This document shows, one piece after another, positions 61,301 to 64,000 of a DNA stretch of 64,000 nucleotides. Origin of the DNA: Loripinus fragilis (taxonomy: Eukaryota; Mollusca; Bivalvia; Lucinida; Lucinidae). Position numbers and translations under genes: made by a program. Below the pieces are notes generated by a model. The model saw only the letters and a program-made list of their open reading frames with translations. It did not search any database and was not told where the DNA came from. Location of the stretch: assembly GCA_964019695.1 (NCBI GenBank), contig OZ026520.1:92942913-93006912 (forward strand), in the 5' to 3' direction. How positions within the stretch are numbered: position 1 is the stretch's first letter; each line of letters starts with the position of its first letter.

Positions 61301-64000
61301 TGGGATCCTGAAGATGCACCTGTTGGTAGTGGTAGCTTTGCTGATGTATATATTGCTTGTGTAAAAGACAGAGACAGAAAATCAAAGATGAGCATTGCCA
61401 TGAAGTTGTGTAGAGATGCACTGAAAGAAAACACAGTATCTGATATTCTACTTGAGGACAGAACTCTAAGGTATGTGGCAGTAGAACGTCTCCTTCCTAT
61501 TCACTATAGTGTAGACTTCTTATTGTCCTTTGGGATCATGGGATTCCATTGTGGAACATTGAAGCCATTTTAGGGCCACTAATGAGGCCTAATGACCAAA
61601 ACTAGCTAGTATGGCCCAGAAAAAAAACGTACACACTCTACAGTTTCAGTTACTGTAAAATGAACAATTTATGCGTCATCCAAATTTTGCGGTATTTTGC
61701 AGTTAGTCGTGAAACTGCGAAAATTAAAATATGTGAAATAATTTGCAAGTTTGACCAATTGTTTATTTGCCTTTATACAGAACAATAATTCTGTGTTCAT
61801 AAAATGTGGTTCTTCATAGACTGACCAGCGTAGTTTACAGGTCAAGCTACGTGTTTACTGTTCATTGAACATGAAAAGATCAATCAAGGCCATGCTCCTG
61901 ATCGTATAACCGTAACACAATTGACACTGTCAAGATGGAAAGATAATTGATTAAATACTCTTTAATACACCTGATCATTAATTCAGACTTGGACCAGTTA
62001 TTGTCAGTTTTGCAAAATATCTATAATTTACTTTCAAGCATGTTCACATAATCATTAAATAATGGTACTAAAAAGTGATTGTTTTTGGAGAGCCAGTTAA
62101 AGTTGACCCTTAAAATTTATCCTTATTCTATGCACTAGGTAAAAATTAATAACAAGGAGAAACTACGACATGGAAAGCACCTAGTTTCAACCATTGGAAA
62201 TGACCAACTAAAAGCATACTTCAGACATTTCACAGGACATTTAACTTGCAGTTATAAATTTGCGGGTACAAAAGACCATGAAAATTATAAACCACAAATA
62301 TTTATCCTCATGTTTTGAGGCAAAAACGCAAAAATTTGGCGACGCGAAAATATTCCATTTTACAATAGTTGGTGTAGTCTTTGATTCCAAAAGATACATT
62401 TTAAAGACCATATGTAATATAAGGCATGTATAACTGTAAATTTAGAATTTTTCGTCCATGCCAAGTTTTGTAAAAATAATATCTTTGTCAAATGGTGAAA
62501 TCTCTCTATTGTTTACTGGTGTAGGTAAATCAAGCCCTAGTCGCTAATTTTTAAAGTGGCAAATACGTATGCATTGCAGCCTTATGGTCAGCTGCTGAGA
62601 AAGGGCTTACCTCTTGGCTCTCTTGTGTGTGATGTTTTATTGTGTTTTGGTCACTTTCCCGTGTGCTGTCCTGGGTCAGGTGTCAGGGGCGTGCCTGAGG
62701 AGAAATTCAAAGTATGCAGGGGGTGGGTATGGGAGCGGGTATCCCCCTCCCATTCGTTAGAAACAAAAATCAAGATGTGAACTAAAGCTGATCCCTAACC
62801 CTTAAGGCACCAATCACAACAAAAATTGTCTGCTTTTCTCGTCTGCCGAAATGTTTGGGAAGCCTCTATGGCAAACAGTGTTGGCCTGAATCGGGCTGCT
62901 CCTATAGGAGCAGTCCGTTCTGGGTCCACAATGTTTTTTTGCTTCAAAAATTAATATGTCAGTAATGTTAGGCAATTATTTGCAGCAGACGACTTCGGCA
63001 GATTACACTTTCAGATGCATTTTTTTTTTTTTTTTTTTGGCTCCAACCAAGTGGAGGAAAAACAGCCAAGATCCAGATCAGCTGGCTTCATTAAAAGCCA
63101 GCTGGTCTGGATTTGTGCCATTTTTCAAGAGAAGTTTGTGAAATTTTGAAAAGGCTATGCTGACAGTAGGCCTTTTTGGATCAAATACGGTAACCCATAA
63201 CTGTTAGCATATATTCAATGTCTAGTTTCTAGTGGAGTGGTACGGTTGTTTGTTGTGGATATAACCTCATCATGTGGAAGAAAAACAGTCTGGAACCATA
63301 GCAGCTGACTTCATCAGAAGTCAACTGATCTGGATCTGACGCTGTTCTTCAACATTGAAAGAATACCTTTGGGTTGAATACGGTAATCTTAAATCGTTTA
63401 GCGGATCCTTAACCTTGAAGGCGCCAATCGCAACAAAAATTGTCTGCTTTTCTCGTCTGCTGAAATGTTTGGGAGGCCTCTGTGGCAAACGGTGTGGACC
63501 CGGATCAGGCTACGCCTATAGGAGCAGTCTGTTCTGGGTCCACACTGTTTTGCTTCTATAATTAATTTGTCAGTAATGTTAGGCAATTATTTGCAGCAGA
63601 CAACTTCAGCAGACTACATTTTCGGATGCTTTTTTCTTGGCTGTTTGGTAGCTGTAATTATAAAGTCATCATTGGGACGAAAGCAGTCTGGATCCGGAAC
63701 AGCTGGATTCTTCAGAAGGCAGCTGATCTGGACCTAAACTGCTTTCAAGCAGAATGAAGGAATCATGAAAATTGGATTGAATACGATAATCTATTAACTT
63801 TTTAGCTGGACCTGGTATCTAAGAGGCTTTCGATACAGAAAACAATGTCATTCACTATGCCCCCTGGTTTTTAATGTGAAACATAGCCTTGTGTGCATAT
63901 ACAGTATATAAACATAGATATATTGTACTTTACTGGCCTTTTCGCACTCGGAGTGGCTGGGACCAAATGATCCTAACTTCTGCGAGTGAGAAGTTATTAA
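41058..64000 (+). CDS. Locus B: dynamin-like GTPase fused to a protein kinase-like domain (partial, multi-exon)
   Basis: Twelve exons join in frame: 41058-41255, 45544-45688, 46367-46435, 48209-48356, 52015-52180, 52749-52889, 53726-53926, 54682-54794, 55775-55874, 56753-56941, 59054-59213 and 60753-61470, giving 782 codons plus two bases. Order: N-terminal helical module (about 20-60), charged helices (67-130), G domain with GETAAGKS 138-145, CTST near 165-168, DTPG 249-252 and NRWD 316-319, helical stalk (about 360-715), then a kinase N-lobe with GSGSFADVY at 735-743 and lysine 761 in IAMK. Dynamin-family G domains hydrolyse GTP and usually self-assemble on membranes (family knowledge). Coupling one to a kinase is unusual. 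The catalytic loop and the rest of the kinase lie beyond the window, so the kinase call rests on the N-lobe only. Confidence 0.88.
41399..41625. mobile_element. Family B MITE
   Basis: Starts TTAACTCATAAAGCGCCAAG, centre GACTGCTCCTATGGGAGCAG; the right terminus is eroded. In locus B intron 1. Confidence 0.65.
42046..42430. mobile_element. G-rich foldback MITE
   Basis: Arms CATACGTAGGCTCGGG and CCCGAGCCTACGTATG beside poly-G and poly-C ends (GGGGGTTACTCTGAT / AATGAGAGTACCCCC). The preceding 41790-42000 holds a further palindrome, ATGAAATAGTTTGGTCTCCC with its complement. Confidence 0.65.
42695..42905. repeat. Family E fragment
   Basis: About 210 bp from the common end, closely matching 1750-1955. 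Confidence 0.65.
43030..43402. repeat. Family O repeat copy 1
   Basis: About 370 bp matching 46614-46984 (introns 1 and 3 of the same gene), begins TTAAAGAG and ends CAGCTTTAA; shares AGGTGTGTTTT and GTAATTATTTGCGTCCCTCC. Confidence 0.75.
43739..43922. mobile_element. Family B MITE with central deletion
   Basis: Starts TTAAACCCTTAAAGCGCC; the central stem is reduced to CAGTGTGGACCACACTG. Confidence 0.65.
44862..45010. mobile_element. Family I hairpin MITE
   Basis: GTGTGAGGGTAGGATAG and complement CTATCCTACCCTAACAC; centre GTTTGGCATAACGAGGCTTG. Confidence 0.7.
45544..45688 (+). CDS. Locus B exon 2
   Basis: 145 nt, phase 0 in (TTTTACCGTAG acceptor), phase 1 out (GGAC|GTAAGT). It encodes PEPTRGLRKAIEDDLENKNK, then a charged helix. 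Aligns with the first part of locus A exon 9259-9031. Its 5' end is one unit of the intron tandem repeat; a second in-frame acceptor cannot be excluded. Confidence 0.75.
46186..46259. repeat. (ACC/ACT)n microsatellite
   Basis: Trinucleotide tract adjoining the (ATT)n tract. Confidence 0.9.
46264..46343. repeat. (ATT)n microsatellite
   Basis: About 26 units ending only about 23 bp before the exon 3 acceptor. Confidence 0.95.
46367..46435 (+). CDS. Locus B exon 3
   Basis: 69 nt, phase 1 in (CTATCAG) and phase 1 out (GTTG|GTAAGT). Encodes IEDEFESRMNELKRSVCTIL and VVG, the strand entering the P-loop. Matches the end of locus A exon 9259-9031 (EEDCRERVNTLQG...ILVAG). Confidence 0.88.
46614..46984. 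repeat. Family O repeat copy 2
   Basis: See 43030-43402; same orientation. Confidence 0.75.
46985..48208. other. Intron 3 remainder with a small inverted repeat
   Basis: AAAATACGTTCATTTTTTGCC near 47964 is complementary to GGCAAAAATGAACGTATTTT near 48111 (arms about 30 bp); otherwise nothing recognised. Confidence 0.5.
48209..48356 (+). CDS. Locus B exon 4: P-loop and G2
   Basis: 148 nt, phase 1 in (TTAACAG), phase 2 out (ACAG|GTGAGT). Encodes GETAAGKSTLINLLLGG and a CTST segment. Walker A with Lys144 and Ser145. The first glycine codon is split by the intron, as in locus A. Confidence 0.93.
48357..51023. other. Intron 4, no gene recognised
   Basis: About 2.7 kb of mixed sequence with short unsupported frames. 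Confidence 0.4.
51024..51240. mobile_element. Family A palindromic MITE (TTAA-flanked)
   Basis: Complete copy, centre GTCTGCTGGCAGACGA; TTAA both ends. Confidence 0.8.
51707..52008. mobile_element. Repeat family F copy 2, abutting the exon 5 acceptor
   Basis: Closely matches 5100-5405. Its inverted-repeat end AGTAATCTCTATTT leaves only ACAG before exon 5, so the element supplies the region where branch point and pyrimidine tract are expected. Confidence 0.75.
52015..52180 (+). CDS. Locus B exon 5
   Basis: 166 nt, phase 2 in (TTTACAG), phase 0 out (GAG|GTAAGC). Encodes SQIDGGKKAKKPPVIFDLN, an acidic middle and FDRIEVCWPLPMLE, the strand before G3. Aligns with EVQVYQPIWFLK in locus A. Confidence 0.88.
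52594..52692 (+). pseudogene. Broken duplicate of locus B exon 6
   Basis: An acceptor and about 96 nt nearly identical to the first two thirds of exon 6, 155 bp upstream of it. The G3 motif reads DTPH instead of DTPG, the last third and the donor are missing, and the frame runs to a stop at about 52724. The upstream intron sequence (TTTGTCTGGCTTC, then ATTGAACT) is duplicated too, so the event was a short tandem duplication. Confidence 0.88.
52749..52889 (+). CDS. Locus B exon 6: G3 (DTPG)
   Basis: 141 nt, phase 0 to 0, acceptor TTTACAG, donor CGG|GTAAGA. EGIVIVDTPGIGGGGKMSK, later INSANAGGVQKGR. Same borders as locus A exon 6896-6750. Confidence 0.93.
53111..53323. mobile_element. Family A palindromic MITE (TTAA-flanked)
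   Basis: Complete copy in intron 6. Confidence 0.78.
53726..53926 (+). CDS. Locus B exon 7: G4 (NRWD)
   Basis: 201 nt, phase 0 to 0, acceptor TTTTTTCAG, donor GAG|GTACTT. Contains TMFVCNRWDMIPNRDRDAV and ends HYMSFAE, probably near G5. Confidence 0.92.
54682..54794 (+). CDS. Locus B exon 8
   Basis: 113 nt, phase 0 in (ATGTTTAG), phase 2 out (TATAG|GTAAAT). YTVLLEMVEKILPNSLRARL; the end of the G domain leading into the stalk. Confidence 0.88.
54795..55774. other. Intron 8, nothing recognised
   Basis: No supported feature. Confidence 0.4.
55775..55874 (+). CDS. Locus B exon 9
   Basis: 100 nt, phase 2 in (TATACAG), phase 0 out (CAA|GTAGGT). WLSAILKRAMYSLKVSKVME, a stalk helix aligned with locus A exon 3558-3196. 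Confidence 0.87.
55957..56203. mobile_element. Family B MITE (TTAA-flanked), complete copy
   Basis: About 247 bp, TTAACCCTTAAAGCGCCAAG to GCGCATTAAGGGTTAA, with centre GACTGCTCCTATAGGTGCAGTC; the best-preserved copy here. Confidence 0.82.
56390..56520. mobile_element. Family N hairpin MITE
   Basis: Related to 29440-29580: inner CTGTCTCATTGAGATGG palindrome. Confidence 0.55.
56753..56941 (+). CDS. Locus B exon 10
   Basis: 189 nt, phase 0 to 0 (CTTTAAG acceptor, AAG|GTAAAT donor). Heptad-like VKKQIDRLEQNSKERIEYLK suggests coiled coil; ends in a basic DDKKK. Confidence 0.87.
57060..57330. repeat. Inverted family D repeat
   Basis: Preceded by a short palindrome, GGACAGCAGTCAAAGCC with its complement (57013-57062). 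The body matches 28262-28560 in reverse. Confidence 0.55.
57949..58533. mobile_element. Element with 28-bp terminal inverted repeats
   Basis: AAGTATTAGCTTTTCAAAAA and GCTGGC at the left, complement near 58505-58533. About 585 bp, no transposase. Confidence 0.72.
58565..58715. repeat. Inverted family E fragment
   Basis: CACCTGCTGGGAAAGGGCTA to TGGTACTAGATTAGATC. Confidence 0.55.
59054..59213 (+). CDS. Locus B exon 11
   Basis: 160 nt, phase 0 in (TTTTTGCAG), phase 1 out (GAAG|GTAATT). VAKEAFEKIGAKVALEINHW, then a long helix ending FELMEGQIAKLEG; aligns with the start of locus A exon 1167-271. Confidence 0.87.
59440..60030. repeat. Family E, long copy
   Basis: Collinear with 1750-2325, ending at GCAATTAAAGAGGAAAGCAA. 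Confidence 0.65.
60753..61470 (+). CDS. Locus B exon 12: stalk and kinase N-lobe
   Basis: 718 nt, phase 1 in (ATTTTAG), phase 2 out (CTAAG|GTATGT). About residues 544-722: helical stalk with no recognised domain. From about 724: IEWDPEDAPVGSGSFADVY, a kinase glycine loop with the Phe and Val positions expected, then SIAMKLC with the beta-3 lysine and a following helix whose LLEDR may hold the alpha-C glutamate. Reading on past the donor gives a stop after about 35 residues, supporting splicing here, at the same place as in locus A. Confidence 0.9.
61471..62572. other. Intron, possible decayed MITE
   Basis: 61659-61740 and 62270-62360 resemble the ends of the element at 40612-40832. No further kinase exon found. 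Confidence 0.4.
62573..62690. repeat. Inverted family E fragment
   Basis: CTTATGGTCAGCTGCTGAGA to CTGGGTCAGGTGTC. Confidence 0.55.
62797..63810. repeat. Compound repeat: inverted family B MITEs alternating with small hairpins
   Basis: Family B inverted at 62797-63045 and 63406-63648. Hairpins with CAGCTGGCTTC / GAAGCCAGCTG-type arms lie at 63065-63120, 63285-63345 and 63690-63745. A GAATACGGTAATC-type linker occurs after each hairpin. The order suggests a larger unit repeated in tandem, about 600 bp. Confidence 0.65.

Noticed and set aside
62140..62210. Possible continuation exon of locus B
   Set aside because: The candidate acceptor joined in phase gives an immediate stop and no kinase similarity.
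62556..62780. 74-codon frame at the right end
   Set aside because: Mostly family E repeat in inverse orientation; not a kinase exon.

Overview
The window is animal nuclear DNA: AT-rich, intron-rich, with GT-AG splicing, and packed with short inverted-repeat elements, tRNA-headed SINEs, a 5'-truncated LINE and long microsatellites. The repeat style and the gene family suggest a bivalve mollusc. That is an inference, and I cannot name the species from sequence alone.

Two related multi-exon genes face away from each other. Locus A is on the minus strand, with first exons at 18125 and 13393, and runs off the left edge. Locus B is on the plus strand, starts at 41058, and runs off the right edge after 61470. 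I built both models by hand from splice sites, reading phase and comparison of the two proteins. Each encodes a small N-terminal helical module, a short coiled-coil-like stretch, a dynamin/mitofusin-like GTPase domain (P-loop, DTPG, NRWD), a long helical stalk, and the start of a protein-kinase-like domain. In locus B the kinase start looks intact: a glycine loop at about residues 735-743 and a lysine at 761. In locus A the aligned segment has lost both, so it looks like a pseudokinase. A GTPase-stalk-kinase fusion next to a GTPase-stalk-pseudokinase paralogue is the most interesting content here. A role in membrane remodelling or innate defence is speculation.

Layout. 1-9260: locus A exons with repeat-rich introns. 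9260-18125: alternative 5' exons of locus A, one of whose acceptors abuts or lies in a MITE. 18126-41057: about 23 kb of intergenic sequence, holding a 7.3-kb foldback-like element (18880-26201) with a dead LINE inside it, many MITEs, an (AT)n tract, SINEs and one orphan open frame. 41058-61470: twelve locus B exons. Their introns carry a degenerate tandem repeat that shares the acceptor region of exon 2, a broken duplicate of the exon coding for the G3 motif, and more MITEs. 61471-64000: intron with a compound repeat.

Copies of a 731-bp sequence lie in opposite orientation at 11980-12708 and 38536-39266. The second copy is bounded by a 164-bp direct duplication, as if templated sequence had been inserted during break repair. 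All repeat comparisons were made by eye, so boundaries are approximate unless target-site duplications are given.
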